A stretch of 45,539 nt of DNA from an uncultured Nocardioides sp. (GCF_902805925.1 NZ_CADCUP010000067.1:1-45539), one strand, 5' to 3'. Counted from the stretch's first letter, positions 1 to 11,933 are shown. The notes: a model not told the origin generated them from the sequence alone. Program-made: numbers and translations.

Positions 1-18
1 TGGTGGTGAGCCAGTCCA

Positions 19-1251
19 TCAGGCGTCCTCGGGCGTCGTTGGGAGGTCGAGGTGTCCGCCGCCCCGGAGGGCCTGGAGCACGTCGTCGAGCGCGTCGTCG
101 ATGCTGCGCCCGGTCGTGTCGACGCGGACGGCGGCGTCCTGCGGCTCCTCGTAGGGGGAGGAGATGCCGGTGAACTCCGGGATCTGGCCGGCCCGCGCCT
201 TGGCGTACAGGCCCTTGCGGTCGCGCCGCTCGCACTCCTCCAGCGGCGTGGCCACGTGCACCAGGAAGAAGGCCCCGCCGGCGTCCTCGACCATCTCGCG
301 GACCTGCCGCCGGGTGTCGTCGAAGGGGGCGATCGGGCTGCACACAGCGACCCCGCCGTGGCGGGAGATCTCGGCGGCCACCCAGCCGATGCGGCGGATG
401 TTGGTCTCGCGGTCGGCCTTCGAGAACGTCAGCCCGGCCGACAGGTTGCGGCGTACGACGTCGCCGTCGAGGCTGGTGACGGTGCGCTCGCCGTGCTCGA
501 GCACCCGGTCGATGAGGGCCTGCGCGAGCGTCGACTTGCCGCTGCCCGAGAGGCCGGTGAAGAAGACGACCAGTCCCTGCTCGCCCGGCTCGGGACGGTC
601 GTGGGCCACCACGGCTGCGACCTCCGCCGGCCACGCGTCGTCGGGGTGCGGCTCGTGCAGGGCGTGCACGGGGTCGCCCGCGGCGTAGTTCCGGACCACC
701 CGGATGCCCAGCTCGTGGTCGACGGCGGCGTCGCCGTGGCTGGCCAGCGGCACCACGACGACGTGGGCGTCGGGCAGCTCCCGGGCGGCGGCCAGGGTCG
801 CGCGCACCAGGCCGACGGGCGAGAGGCCGGAGGTCCCGTGACCGGCGAAGGCGAGCAGCACCACGCGCCCGGCCTCCGCGAGGGCGGCGAGCTGGCCGTT
901 CGTCAGCGCGTCGTCGACCGGCACGAAGGTGGCGCCGGCGTGCTGCTCCCGCACCTGGGCCGGGGTGAGGTGCAGTCGGCGGAACGGGCCGTGCTGGGCG
1001 CGGCGGCGCACCTGGATCGCGCCCGTGGCCGGGGTCAGCACCGCCAGCGGCAGCCCCTCGGGGTCGACCAGCTCGACGGCCTCGGCGCCGGCCACCTCGT
1101 CCGGCAGCGCCAGGGTGACCGGGCTGCCGGCCTCGTTGAAGCCGGTGGTCGGTGCCAGCCCGCCCGAGGTGAGCAGCTCGAGGTCGTCGAGCTCCGTGGG
1201 GGTGGGACAGTGCTGGGGGAGCGTGGGGGAGGTCGCTGACACGGGCGTCAT
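19..1251 (-). CDS. cysC: Adenylylsulfate (APS) kinase with N-terminal sulfate-adenylyltransferase-like/PUA-like region
   Basis: P-loop FTGLSGSGKST, then SLDGDVVRRNLSAGLTFSKADRETNIRRIG, typical of CysC; ATG at 1251 chosen over the longer ORF start. Stop overlaps an ATG (19..17) of a gene leaving the window. Confidence 0.9.
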   Translation of the reverse strand: MTPVSATSPTLPQHCPTPTELDDLELLTSGGLAPTTGFNEAGSPVTLALPDEVAGAEAVELVDPEGLPLAVLTPATGAIQVRRRAQHGPFRRLHLTPAQVREQHAGATFVPVDDALTNGQLAALAEAGRVVLLAFAGHGTSGLSPVGLVRATLAAARELPDAHVVVVPLASHGDAAVDHELGIRVVRNYAAGDPVHALHEPHPDDAWPAEVAAVVAHDRPEPGEQGLVVFFTGLSGSGKSTLAQALIDRVLEHGERTVTSLDGDVVRRNLSAGLTFSKADRETNIRRIGWVAAEISRHGGVAVCSPIAPFDDTRRQVREMVEDAGGAFFLVHVATPLEECERRDRKGLYAKARAGQIPEFTGISSPYEEPQDAAVRVDTTGRSIDDALDDVLQALRGGGHLDLPTTPEDA

Positions 1252-1284
1252 CCTGCCACCGAGCGACTCGGTAGCCTGCGCCGC

Positions 1285-2259
1285 ATGCCTGCTGTCGCAC
1301 CCACCTCCTCGCCCGTCGTCGCCGAGATCGTCCGCTCCGGGTTCGTGGAGGGCCACCACTACGGGTCGCTCGTCGCTCTCGACGAGTCAGGCAAGGTGGC
1401 CTGGTCGGTCGGCGACGTGACTGCGCCGATCCTGCCGCGCTCGTGCAACAAGCCCATCCAGGCGCTGGCCATGGTGCGGCTCGGGCTGGACCTGCCGCCG
1501 GACCTCCTGGCGCTCGCCTGCGCGTCGCACTCCGGCGAGCCGTTCCACGTCGAGGGCGTGCGCCGCATCCTGGCCGGCGCCGGGCTCGACGAGTCGGCCC
1601 TGCAGACCCCGCCCGACCACCCGCTCGACGACGACGCCCGGACGGCGGTGCTCCTGGCGGGCGGGGAGAAGTCCTCGATCCTGATGAACTGCTCGGGCAA
1701 GCACGCCGCCATGCTCGCGACCTGCGTCGTCAACGGCTGGGACACCGGCACCTACCTCGACCCCGGCCACCCCCTGCAGGTCGCCATCGCCGCGACCTTC
1801 ACCGAGCTGACCGGCGACGAGATCGAGGCGGTCGCCGTCGACGGCTGCGGAGCGCCGCTGCTCTCGACCTCGCTGACCGGGCTGGCCCGCTCCTTCCGCG
1901 CGCTGGCCGTGGCCGGGTCCGGCGAGCCGAGGAGGGTGGCCGAGGCGATCCGCGAGCACCCCGCGCACGTGTCCGGCACCTCCCGCGACGAACGGGACCT
2001 GCTGACGGCCCTCCCGGGCGCGATCGGCAAGGCCGGGGCCGAGTCCTGCTACGCCGTCGCGCTGCCCGACGGCCGGGCCATCGCCCTCAAGACCGACGAC
2101 GGGGCGGCGCGGGTGCGCCCGGTGCTGATGGCGCAGGCGCTGGAGCGCAGCGGCGTGCTCGAGACCCCGGGCGTCGACGCCGTCGCCGTACGCCGCACCG
2201 GCCGGGTGGACCTGCTGGGCGGCGGGCGTCCGGTGGGCGAGATCCGCGCCTGCTTCTGA
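1285..2259 (+). CDS. L-asparaginase II family protein
   Basis: VAEIVRSGFVEGHHYGSLVALDESG...RSCNKPIQALAMV...ASHSGEPFHVEGVRRIL...NCSGKHAAML typical of the asparaginase II family. Confidence 0.88.
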   Translation: MPAVAPTSSPVVAEIVRSGFVEGHHYGSLVALDESGKVAWSVGDVTAPILPRSCNKPIQALAMVRLGLDLPPDLLALACASHSGEPFHVEGVRRILAGAGLDESALQTPPDHPLDDDARTAVLLAGGEKSSILMNCSGKHAAMLATCVVNGWDTGTYLDPGHPLQVAIAATFTELTGDEIEAVAVDGCGAPLLSTSLTGLARSFRALAVAGSGEPRRVAEAIREHPAHVSGTSRDERDLLTALPGAIGKAGAESCYAVALPDGRAIALKTDDGAARVRPVLMAQALERSGVLETPGVDAVAVRRTGRVDLLGGGRPVGEIRACF

Positions 2260-2276
2260 GCGTGGGGCCGGCCCGT

Positions 2277-2324
2277 GTGACCCGGTTCACGCTTGCTGTG
2301 TTTGCATTCTGCTAGCAGCTGCAA
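2277..2324. promoter_or_regulatory. Candidate operator region upstream of XRE regulator
   Basis: Near-palindrome GTGACCCGGTTCAC (2277-2290); perfect palindrome CTGCTAGCAG (2309-2318) nested in TTGCA...TGCAA (2302-2324). Confidence 0.45.
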
Positions 2325-2338
2325 GCACTGTTGGAGGC

Positions 2339-2737
2339 ATGGCGAAGGGCAAGGTCGGCAAGTCCGTCGAGGGCCTCGGCGAGCACCTCAAGGAGCAGCG
2401 CGTCAAGGCGCGCCTCTCCCTGCGGCAGCTCTCGGACCTCGCCGGCGTGTCCAACCCCTACCTGAGCCAGATCGAGCGCGGACTGCGCCGACCCTCCGCC
2501 GAGGTGCTGCAGCAGATCGCCAAGGCGCTCCGCATCTCCGCCGAGCAGCTCTACGTGCGCGCCGGGATCGTCAGCCCCGACGAGGGCTCGTCCCGCGTGA
2601 GCGAGGGCTCGGTCGAGCTCGCTGTCCTGGCCGACCCCGGCCTGACCGAGCGCCAGAAGCAGTCCCTGCTGGACGTCCACGCCTCGTTCCTCGCCCTCAA
2701 CCGGGCTGCGGAGCGGGTCGCGGACGACCGGACCTGA
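2339..2737 (+). CDS. XRE-family helix-turn-helix transcriptional regulator
   Basis: LKEQRVKARLSLRQLSDLAGVSNPYLSQIERGLRRPSAEVLQQIAKAL HTH_3 signature. Confidence 0.9.
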   Translation: MAKGKVGKSVEGLGEHLKEQRVKARLSLRQLSDLAGVSNPYLSQIERGLRRPSAEVLQQIAKALRISAEQLYVRAGIVSPDEGSSRVSEGSVELAVLADPGLTERQKQSLLDVHASFLALNRAAERVADDRT

Positions 2738-2762
2738 TCCACACCAACCCGAAGGAGATCCC

Positions 2763-3413
2763 ATGGCCAAGGCCACGTTCGACGTCAAGACGGAGGCCAC
2801 CCGGGCCTTCTACGCCGGTGTCGGTGTCAACGACCTGGCGGTCGAGGCCGTCCGCGACCTCGTCACCACCGCCCAGAAGACGGTCCAGAGGACCGTCACC
2901 ATCCTCGACCCCAAGGTGTTGGGTGAGCAGGCCGTGACCGCGGTCAACGCCCGCATCGACGCGCTGTCCAACGACGCCAAGGCACGCCGCAGGGCCGTCG
3001 AGGCCCGCGTGGCCGAGCTGCAGGACGAAGCCAAGGGCTACCCGACCAGGGTGCAGGCCCGTGCCAGCGAGCTCGTCACCGAGAACATCGCCGCCTACGG
3101 CGACCTCGTCGAGCGCGGCCAGAGCCTCGTTGGACGGATCCGCAGGCAGGAGTCGACCGCCCGCGCCGCGAGCTCGGCCGGCACCACGGTCAGCAAGGCG
3201 AAGACGACCCGCACGCAGGCCGTCGGCACGGCCGCCGCGGGCACCAAGGCGGCGAGGAAGAGCACCACCGCCGCCCGCAGGAGCACCACCACGACGAGGA
3301 AGAAGGCGACCACGACCAGGTCGTCGGCCAAGGCCACCGCGACCTCCGCCCGCAAGGCGGCCGCGGAGACCGGCAAGGCCGTCGCCGACGCCGCCCAGAA
3401 GGTCGGCGACTGA
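2763..3413 (+). CDS. Heparin-binding hemagglutinin (HBHA)-like protein with Lys/Ala/Thr-rich C-terminus
   Basis: Helical N-terminal half plus basic low-complexity tail (ARKSTTAARRSTTTTRKKATTTRSSAKATATSARK); sits between XRE and DUF2516 genes as in the mycobacterial hbhA locus. Confidence 0.8.
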   Translation: MAKATFDVKTEATRAFYAGVGVNDLAVEAVRDLVTTAQKTVQRTVTILDPKVLGEQAVTAVNARIDALSNDAKARRRAVEARVAELQDEAKGYPTRVQARASELVTENIAAYGDLVERGQSLVGRIRRQESTARAASSAGTTVSKAKTTRTQAVGTAAAGTKAARKSTTAARRSTTTTRKKATTTRSSAKATATSARKAAAETGKAVADAAQKVGD

Positions 3414-3452
3414 GCCCGACGACCGTCAGCTCCCGCCGTCCTGACGGCTCGC

Positions 3453-3489
3453 CGCAGACCCCCGGTCCTCCACGGACCGGGGGTCTGCG
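3453..3489. terminator. Rho-independent-like hairpin
   Basis: Perfect 15-bp stem GCAGACCCCCGGTCC / GGACCGGGGGTCTGC with 5-nt loop after the HBHA-like gene. Confidence 0.8.
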
Positions 3490-3532
3490 CTTCCCCGGCC
3501 GCCGGAGCGGGGGCGCCCCGTAGGCTGGAGCC

Positions 3533-3823
3533 GTGATCGTCTTCGAGCTCCAGGGCTGGATCTACCTTTTCGTCCTGCTCGCCATGCTCGCGGTGAAGGG
3601 GTTCGCGCTGATCAGCGCGCTCACCTTCAGCGGGCCGGCGTACGACGCGGCGAGCAAGGGCACGAAGGTTGCCTGGTCCATCGGCCTGGCGGTCGGCTTC
3701 GCGGCGCAGCTGATCATGCTGGACTCCTCGCCGATCAACCTGATCTCGCTGGGGTTCATCGTCCTGGCGTTCGTCTACCTCGCCGACGTGCGCCCCGCCC
3801 TGTCCGAGGTGACCAGGCGCTGA
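3533..3823 (+). CDS. DUF2516-family small membrane protein
   Basis: Three hydrophobic segments; position after HBHA-like gene; GTG start. Confidence 0.75.
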   Translation: MIVFELQGWIYLFVLLAMLAVKGFALISALTFSGPAYDAASKGTKVAWSIGLAVGFAAQLIMLDSSPINLISLGFIVLAFVYLADVRPALSEVTRR

Positions 3824-3875
3824 CAGCGCAGGTGACTCGCGGGTAGGTTCTCCCGCGGACCGAGTCGGAGGAGGG

Positions 3876-4265
3876 GTGATGGGCGAGGACTGGGAGCAGC
3901 GACCGTGGGGCTCGTGGCACGTCATCGACGTGGGCGCCGGCTACAAGGTCAAGCGCATCCACGTCGACCCGGGACAGCAGCTGTCCTACCAGACCCACGC
4001 GCACCGATCCGAGCACTGGGTGGTCATCTTCGGCATGGCCACGTGCCTGATCGACGGGGTGACCGTCGTGGCGGGTCCGGGCCACTCGGTCGACGTGGCG
4101 CAGGGCGCCAAGCACCGCATCGCCAACCTCGGCAGCGAGGAGCTGGTCATCATCGAGGTCCAGCGGGGCGGCTACACCGGCGAGGACGACATCTGCCGCC
4201 TCGACGACGACTACGGCCGTCAGGACGCAGCCGGCGCCGGCGCCGGCGGTGCGGCGCTGCAGTAG
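3876..4265 (+). CDS. Cupin protein resembling mannose-6-phosphate isomerase type II C-terminal domain
   Basis: RPWGSWHVIDVGAGYKVKRIHVDPGQQLSYQTHAHRSEHWVVIFGMATCLIDG...GAKHRIAN. Confidence 0.88.
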   Translation: MMGEDWEQRPWGSWHVIDVGAGYKVKRIHVDPGQQLSYQTHAHRSEHWVVIFGMATCLIDGVTVVAGPGHSVDVAQGAKHRIANLGSEELVIIEVQRGGYTGEDDICRLDDDYGRQDAAGAGAGGAALQ

Positions 4266-5635
4266 CGCTCCAGCGCCACCAGCGCGTCCTCGGGCTCGAA
4301 GCCGGTGGCGCGCAGCCTGGTGAGGTCCATCGTGCTGTGCAGCGGCCGCGGCGCGAGCACCCTGCCCGCGGCGTACTCCTCGGAGGTGATCGGCGTGACG
4401 TCGCCCGCGTCGCGTCCGGAGAGCTCGAAGACCCTGGCGGCCACGTCGGCCCACGACGTGGCCGGACCGCCGTTGCTCACGTGGTAGGTGCCGTACGGCG
4501 CCCCGGAGTCGACCAGGTGGCGGGTCGCCCGCGCCAGCTCGTCGGCGAAGGTGAGTCGGCCCACCTGGTCGCTGACGACGGTCGGTGACACGCCACCGGC
4601 GGCGAGCCGCTGCATGGTGCGCACGAAGTTGCCGCCCTCGCCGATCACCCACGAGGCGCGCAGGACGTAGTGGCGGGGTGCGGCGGCCACCGCCAGCTCG
4701 CCGGCTGCCTTGCTCTGGGCGTACACGCCGAGCGGGGAGAGCGGCTCGTCCTCGGTGTGCCCGGGCTCGACCGGGGCGGTCCCGTCGAAGACGTACTCGG
4801 AGGAGTAGTGCACGAGGGTGAAGCCGTGCTCGCGGGCGAGCGCGGCGAGCGTGCCGGGTCCGGTGGCGTTGGCGGCCCAGGCGGCGACCCGGCCCTCGGG
4901 GGTCTCCGCGGCGTCGACGGCGGTGTACGCCGCGGCGTTCAGCACGACGTCGTAGTCGGCCCAGGGCCAGGCGGCCACCGACGCGGCGTCGGTGAGGTCG
5001 AGCCGGTCGCGGCCCACCGCCTCGGCCTCGGGCAGCTCCGCCTTCAGCGCCCGCCCCACCTGCCCGTTGCCGCCCAGGACGAGCACCCGGCGGCGGATCG
5101 CGGTGGCGCGGTCGAGCGCGCGGTTGGTGCGGTCCTTGTCGGAGACGATCGCCTCGTCGAGGGGGATCGGCCACGGGATCGCCGCCGTCGGGTCGTCGAG
5201 CGCGAGCGCGGGATAGCTGATGCCGGGGCGCCAGTGCTGGTTGACCAGGTAGGTGTAGGAGGTGGCGTCCTCCAGCGTCTGGTAGGAGTTGCCGACCCCG
5301 CGGGGCACGAAGACGGCCACCGAGCTGTCCATCTCGAGGGTGAAGGTGGCACCGAAGGTGTCGCCCTCGCGCATGTCGACCCAGGCGCCGAAGATCCGGC
5401 CGGTGGCCAGGGACACGAACTTGTCCCACGGCTCGGTGTGGATGCCGCGCGTGACGCCGCGGTCGGCGTTGAACGAGACGTTGTTCTGCACCGGGCCGAA
5501 GTCGGGCAGGCCCAGCGCCAGCATCTTCTGGCGCTGCCAGTTCTCCTTGAAGAAGCCGCGCGCGTCCTCGCGCAGGTCGAGCCGGACCACCACCAGCCCG
5601 GGGATGGGCGTGGTCTCCAGGGAGGGGAGCGGCAC
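4220..5635 (-). CDS. Bifunctional dTDP-4-dehydrorhamnose 3,5-epimerase / dTDP-4-dehydrorhamnose reductase
   Basis: N-terminal RmlC-like half (REDARGFFKENWQRQKM...VSFNADRGVTRGIHTEPWDKFVS) fused to RmlD-like half (RVLVLGGNGQVGRALKAELPEAEAVGRDRLDLTD...LVHYSSEYVFDGT); GTG start 5635. Confidence 0.9.
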   Translation of the reverse strand: MPLPSLETTPIPGLVVVRLDLREDARGFFKENWQRQKMLALGLPDFGPVQNNVSFNADRGVTRGIHTEPWDKFVSLATGRIFGAWVDMREGDTFGATFTLEMDSSVAVFVPRGVGNSYQTLEDATSYTYLVNQHWRPGISYPALALDDPTAAIPWPIPLDEAIVSDKDRTNRALDRATAIRRRVLVLGGNGQVGRALKAELPEAEAVGRDRLDLTDAASVAAWPWADYDVVLNAAAYTAVDAAETPEGRVAAWAANATGPGTLAALAREHGFTLVHYSSEYVFDGTAPVEPGHTEDEPLSPLGVYAQSKAAGELAVAAAPRHYVLRASWVIGEGGNFVRTMQRLAAGGVSPTVVSDQVGRLTFADELARATRHLVDSGAPYGTYHVSNGGPATSWADVAARVFELSGRDAGDVTPITSEEYAAGRVLAPRPLHSTMDLTRLRATGFEPEDALVALERYCSAAPPAPAPAAS

Positions 5636-5637
5636 GG

Positions 5638-6726
<1,089 letters not shown>

Positions 6727-6746
6727 CTACCCCTAGGGTGATGCTC

Positions 6747-7613
6747 ATGCGCGGAATCATCCTCGCCGGTGGCACCGGTTCCCGACTGCACCCGATCACC
6801 CAGGGGGTCAGCAAGCAGCTGGTGCCCGTCTACGACAAGCCGATGATCTACTACCCGCTCTCGACGCTGATGCTCGCCGGCATCCGCGAGGTGCTGATCA
6901 TCACCACTCCCCACGAGGCCGAGGCGTTCCGCCGCCTGCTCGGGGACGGCTCGCAGTTCGGCATCAGCATCACCTTCGCGGTGCAGCCGAGCCCCGACGG
7001 CCTCGCGCAGGCCTTCCTCATCGGCGAGGAGCACGTGGGCGACCAGAAGGTCGGCCTCGTCCTGGGCGACAACATCTTCTACGGCACCGGCCTCGGCACC
7101 CAGCTCGAGGGCTTCGCCGGCATCGACGGGGCCGCGGTGTTCGGCTACCACGTCGCCGACCCGACGGCGTACGGCGTCGTGGAGTTCGACGACCGCGGCC
7201 GGGCCGTCTCGCTGGAGGAGAAGCCGGAGAAGCCCAAGAGCAGCTTCGCCGTGCCGGGGCTGTACTTCTACGCCAACGACGTCATCTCCTACGCCAAGGA
7301 GCTCGAGCCGTCGGCGCGCGGAGAGCTCGAGATCACCGACCTCAACCGCCGCTACCTCGCGGAGGACCGGCTCGAGGTGCACGTCCTGCCGCGCGGCACC
7401 GCCTGGCTCGACACCGGCACCTTTGACTCCCTCAACGACGCCTCCAACTTCGTGCGCACCATCGAGGGCCGCCAGGGCACCAAGATCGGCGCGCCCGAGG
7501 AGGTCGCCTGGCGGCTGGGCTTCCTCTCCGACGACGAGCTGCAGGAGCGGGCGGCGCCGCTGCGCAAGAGCGGGTACGGCGAGTACCTCCTCGGCCTCCT
7601 CGACGACCGCTGA
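6747..7613 (+). CDS. rfbA: Glucose-1-phosphate thymidylyltransferase
   Basis: [55 protein letters not shown]. Confidence 0.96.
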   Translation: MRGIILAGGTGSRLHPITQGVSKQLVPVYDKPMIYYPLSTLMLAGIREVLIITTPHEAEAFRRLLGDGSQFGISITFAVQPSPDGLAQAFLIGEEHVGDQKVGLVLGDNIFYGTGLGTQLEGFAGIDGAAVFGYHVADPTAYGVVEFDDRGRAVSLEEKPEKPKSSFAVPGLYFYANDVISYAKELEPSARGELEITDLNRRYLAEDRLEVHVLPRGTAWLDTGTFDSLNDASNFVRTIEGRQGTKIGAPEEVAWRLGFLSDDELQERAAPLRKSGYGEYLLGLLDDR

Positions 7614-7653
7614 CCCGCGCCTGTCGGGGGGTGCCGACGCCGTCGTGCCGGGG

Positions 7654-7712
7654 TAGTCAGGCGCGAAATGGTCGTCTCCCGGGCCGTACGACAGCCGTTC
7701 TGCGGCTGACTA
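7654..7712. repeat. 59-bp imperfect palindrome between convergent genes
   Basis: TAGTCAG...CTGACTA outer arms; 14/18 identical over the first 18 nt against its own reverse complement, plus inner GTC/GAC. Confidence 0.6.
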
Positions 7713-8662
7713 TCCGGCTGGGCGCGCGAGGTCGGCGTCCACCATGGCGCCGACCACCTCGGTGAACGACCGCGTTGGCCGCCACCCCAGCTCGCGGCGG
7801 GCGCGGGCGCTGTCCCCGCGCAGGTCGGCCGCGTCGGTCGGCCTGACCAGGGACGCGTCGACGCGCACGTGGCGCTCCCAGTCGTCGATGCCCGCGTGCG
7901 CGAAGGCCGCCGCCGCGAGGTCGCGGACGGTGTGGCTCTGGCCCGTGGCGACCACGTAGTCCTGGGGCGTGGGGTGGCCGGCGGCACGCACCATCGCGTC
8001 GACGTGGTCGGGCGCCCAGCCCCAGTCCCGGCGGGCGTCGAGGTTGCCCAGCACGACGGCGTCGGCGCGCCCGTGCACGACGTCGGCCACGCCGCGGGTG
8101 ATCTTGCGGGTGACGAAGTGGCCGGGCCGTCGCGGTGACTCGTGCCCGTAGAGGATCGCGCTGACCGCGGGCAGTCCCCGGGCCCGCCACGTGGCCACGG
8201 CGCCGTGGGCGACCGCCTTCGCCTCGCCGTACGGGTTGGTCGGGGAGACGGGCGTCGACTCGTCCTGCGGGGCGGTGGCCGGCGCGCCGAAGATCTCGGC
8301 CGACGACGCCTGCACGAAGCGCACCGGCCGCCCGGCCGCCTCCATCAGGGCGTACGCCGAGGCCATCAGCGCCACGGCCGCCTCGCCGTTGATCCGGCGT
8401 ACGGCCTCCGGCTCGCGCCAGCTGCGGGCCACCGAGCTGACGGCCGCCAGGTTGTAGACCTCGTCGGGGCGCACCTGGAGCAGCAGCGCGCGCACTGCGG
8501 CGGTCTCGGTGAGGTCGCCCACGTGCAGGACCACGGCGTCGGGGCAGTGCGCCGGCCGGCCGGGGCCGCGGACGAGCGCGTGCACCTCGACGCCCCGGCC
8601 GAGGAGCTGCTCGGCGAGGTAGCCGCCGTCCTGGCCACCGATGCCGGTGACGAGGGCCAGGG

Positions 8663-8666
<4 letters not shown>
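7710..8666 (-). CDS. GDP-mannose 4,6-dehydratase-like SDR (paralog 2)
   Basis: [19 protein letters not shown]...[10 protein letters not shown]...[11 protein letters not shown]...[26 protein letters not shown] start overlapping upstream stop by 4 nt. Confidence 0.85.
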
Positions 8667-9667
<1,001 letters not shown>

Positions 9668-9680
9668 GCGCGCGATTGTG

Positions 9681-10151
9681 TCAGGGTCGCAGCAGGTCCT
9701 CGACGGTGCGCAGGGCGCGGTCGGCGTAGCCCTGCCACATGCGGCCGATGACGTTCATCGTGAGCCGGCCCGGCGGGCCGGTGGGGTGCATGGTCCAGGC
9801 CCAGCCGATGCGCACCCCGTCGTCCTCCGCGATGGCGGTCCAGGCGCCGTCGACCCGGGTGACGAAGGGGCGCAGCTTGCCGTGGATGTCGTCGAGGAGG
9901 TACTCGAAGCCGTGGGGCCGGTCGATCGAGGTCACCGTCTCGCGAACGCTGCCGCCGTCGCCGAGCACGAGGGTGCGGGACTGGCCCACGGAGTCCCAGC
10001 GACCCTCCTGGTCCTTGGTCTCCATCACCGGCGGGAAGGCCCCGAACCGGCGCACGAAGATCGACTCGCGCGGCGCGGCGAAGAGGACGTCGAAGGCCCT
10101 GGCGGGGTCGGCTTCCACGACCCGTGACGCCTCCACACGATGGGTGCTCAC
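9681..10151 (-). CDS. SRPBCC/START-like domain protein
   Basis: [22 protein letters not shown]...[40 protein letters not shown]. Confidence 0.7.
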   Translation of the reverse strand: MSTHRVEASRVVEADPARAFDVLFAAPRESIFVRRFGAFPPVMETKDQEGRWDSVGQSRTLVLGDGGSVRETVTSIDRPHGFEYLLDDIHGKLRPFVTRVDGAWTAIAEDDGVRIGWAWTMHPTGPPGRLTMNVIGRMWQGYADRALRTVEDLLRP

Positions 10152-10227
10152 GTGGGCAGGCTAGCCGAGTCCGCGCCCGTCCGCTCCGTACGCCGCACCG
10201 ACGGTGGACTTGGCTAGGCTGCCGCCC

Positions 10228-11232
10228 ATGAAGGTCCTGGTCACCGGCGGCGCCGGCTACATCGGTTCGATCACTGCGAAGGCGCTCGAGGAGGCCGGGC
10301 ACACCCCCGTCGTCCTGGACTCCCTGCTGAGCGGTCCCCGGGTCTTCGTGCGCGACCGCGCCTTCTACGAGGGCGACATCGCCGACCGCTCACTGGTCCG
10401 CCGCGTGGTCGAGGAGCACCCCGACCTCGACGCCACGATCCACATGGCCGCGCGCATCGTGGTGCCCGAGTCGGTCGAGAAGCCCTACCTCTACTACCGC
10501 GACAACGTCGCTGGCTCGCTGGAGCTCTTCGACGAGCTCGCCGCCCTCGGCAAGCCGCGGGTGCTGTTCTCCTCCTCGGCGTCGCTCTACGCGACGAAGG
10601 AGTCCTTCGAGGTGACCGAGGAGGACCCGCTCGCGCCGACGTCGCCGTACGCCCGCACCAAGCGGATGATGGAGGAGGTGCTGACCGACATGGCGGCCGC
10701 CACCGAGCTCCGCGCGGTCATCCTGCGCTACTTCAACCCCATCGGCTCCGACCCCGACCTCGACTCCGGCATCTACGCCAAGGAGCCCTCGCACGTGCTC
10801 GGCCAGCTGGTCATGGCGGCACGCGGCGTCAAGGACACCTTCACCATCACCGGCGTCGACCACCCGACCCGTGACGGCACGGGCATCCGCGACTACATCC
10901 ACGTCTGGGACCTCGCCCGGGCGCACGTCCGCGCGGTGGAGCGCTTCGACGAGGTCCTCGCCGAGGTGGAGCAGCCCAGCACGATCATCAACGTGGGCAC
11001 CGGCGAGGGGGTGACCGTGCGCGAGCTGGTCGCCTCCTTCGAGCGGGTCTTCGGCCAGGAGGTCCCGGTCTCGGAGGCGCCCCCGCGTCCCGGTGACGCG
11101 GTGGGTGCGTTCGCGAATGTCGACAAGGCCTCGCGGCTGCTGGGCTGGCAGTCCGAGCTCACCCTCGACGACGCCATCTCCTCCGCGCTCGCCTGGGGCG
11201 AGAAGCGGCACGAGATCCTGGGCTACGAGTGA
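10228..11232 (+). CDS. galE: UDP-glucose 4-epimerase
   Basis: MKVLVTGGAGYIGSITAKALEEAGHTPVVLDSL...SSSASLYA...SPYARTKRMMEE...RYFNPIGSDPD. Confidence 0.92.
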   Translation: MKVLVTGGAGYIGSITAKALEEAGHTPVVLDSLLSGPRVFVRDRAFYEGDIADRSLVRRVVEEHPDLDATIHMAARIVVPESVEKPYLYYRDNVAGSLELFDELAALGKPRVLFSSSASLYATKESFEVTEEDPLAPTSPYARTKRMMEEVLTDMAAATELRAVILRYFNPIGSDPDLDSGIYAKEPSHVLGQLVMAARGVKDTFTITGVDHPTRDGTGIRDYIHVWDLARAHVRAVERFDEVLAEVEQPSTIINVGTGEGVTVRELVASFERVFGQEVPVSEAPPRPGDAVGAFANVDKASRLLGWQSELTLDDAISSALAWGEKRHEILGYE

Positions 11233-11933
11233 TCGCCGCCCTCCTGCTCGCGCTGTCGCTGGCCGCCCCGCTGGCCGGCACGACGGTGGTGCTCGACCCC
11301 GGCCACCAGCTCGGCAACGCCAGGTTCCCGGCCGAGACCAGCCGGCCGGTGCCGGCCGGTGGGTTCACCAAGCCCTGCAACACCACGGGCACCTCGACCG
11401 ACGGCGGCTACCCCGAGGCGACGTTCACCTGGCAGGTGGCGCGGCAGGTGCGCAGCCGGCTGCGCGGCCTCGGTGCCGAGGTCGTGATGACCCGCACCAG
11501 CAACCGGGCGGACCGCTGGGGACCCTGCGTCGACGTCCGCGGCCGGGCCGGCAACCGCATCGACGCCGACCTCAAGGTGAGCATCCACGCCGACGGGTCG
11601 TACGCCGCGGGCGCCCGCGGCTTCCACGTCATCACCCCCGCCTCGCGACCGCGCTGGACCGCCGACGTCGCCGAGGAGTCGGCCGACCTCGCGCGCGACG
11701 TGAGGCGCGGTCTCCGGCGCTCCGGCGTGCCGGTGGCGGGCTACGTCGCCGGTGGCGACGGCATCGACGTGCGCGGCGACCTCGCCACGCTCAACCTCTC
11801 CGACGTGCCGGTCGTGCTGGCCGAGCTGGGCAACATGCGCAACGCCGCCGACGCCCGCCGGATGACCGGCGCGCGCGGCCGGGCGACGTACGCCGCGGGG
11901 CTGGTGCGCGGCATCCGCGTGCACCTGCGCTGA
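11229..11933 (+). CDS. N-acetylmuramoyl-L-alanine amidase (Amidase_3), secreted
   Basis: Hydrophobic N-terminus then TTVVLDPGHQLGNARF...DLKVSIHADGS...VVLAELGNMRNAADA. Confidence 0.88.
   Translation: MIAALLLALSLAAPLAGTTVVLDPGHQLGNARFPAETSRPVPAGGFTKPCNTTGTSTDGGYPEATFTWQVARQVRSRLRGLGAEVVMTRTSNRADRWGPCVDVRGRAGNRIDADLKVSIHADGSYAAGARGFHVITPASRPRWTADVAEESADLARDVRRGLRRSGVPVAGYVAGGDGIDVRGDLATLNLSDVPVVLAELGNMRNAADARRMTGARGRATYAAGLVRGIRVHLR

Noticed and set aside
1-19. Start of a further minus-strand gene (ATG at 19..17 overlapping the cysC stop)
   Set aside because: Only six codons are inside the window; product cannot be judged.
3260-3400. Repetitive tract in the HBHA-like gene as a possible tandem repeat or CRISPR-like array
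   Set aside because: Imperfect codon-level low complexity encoding a Lys/Ala/Thr tail; no constant repeat/spacer structure.
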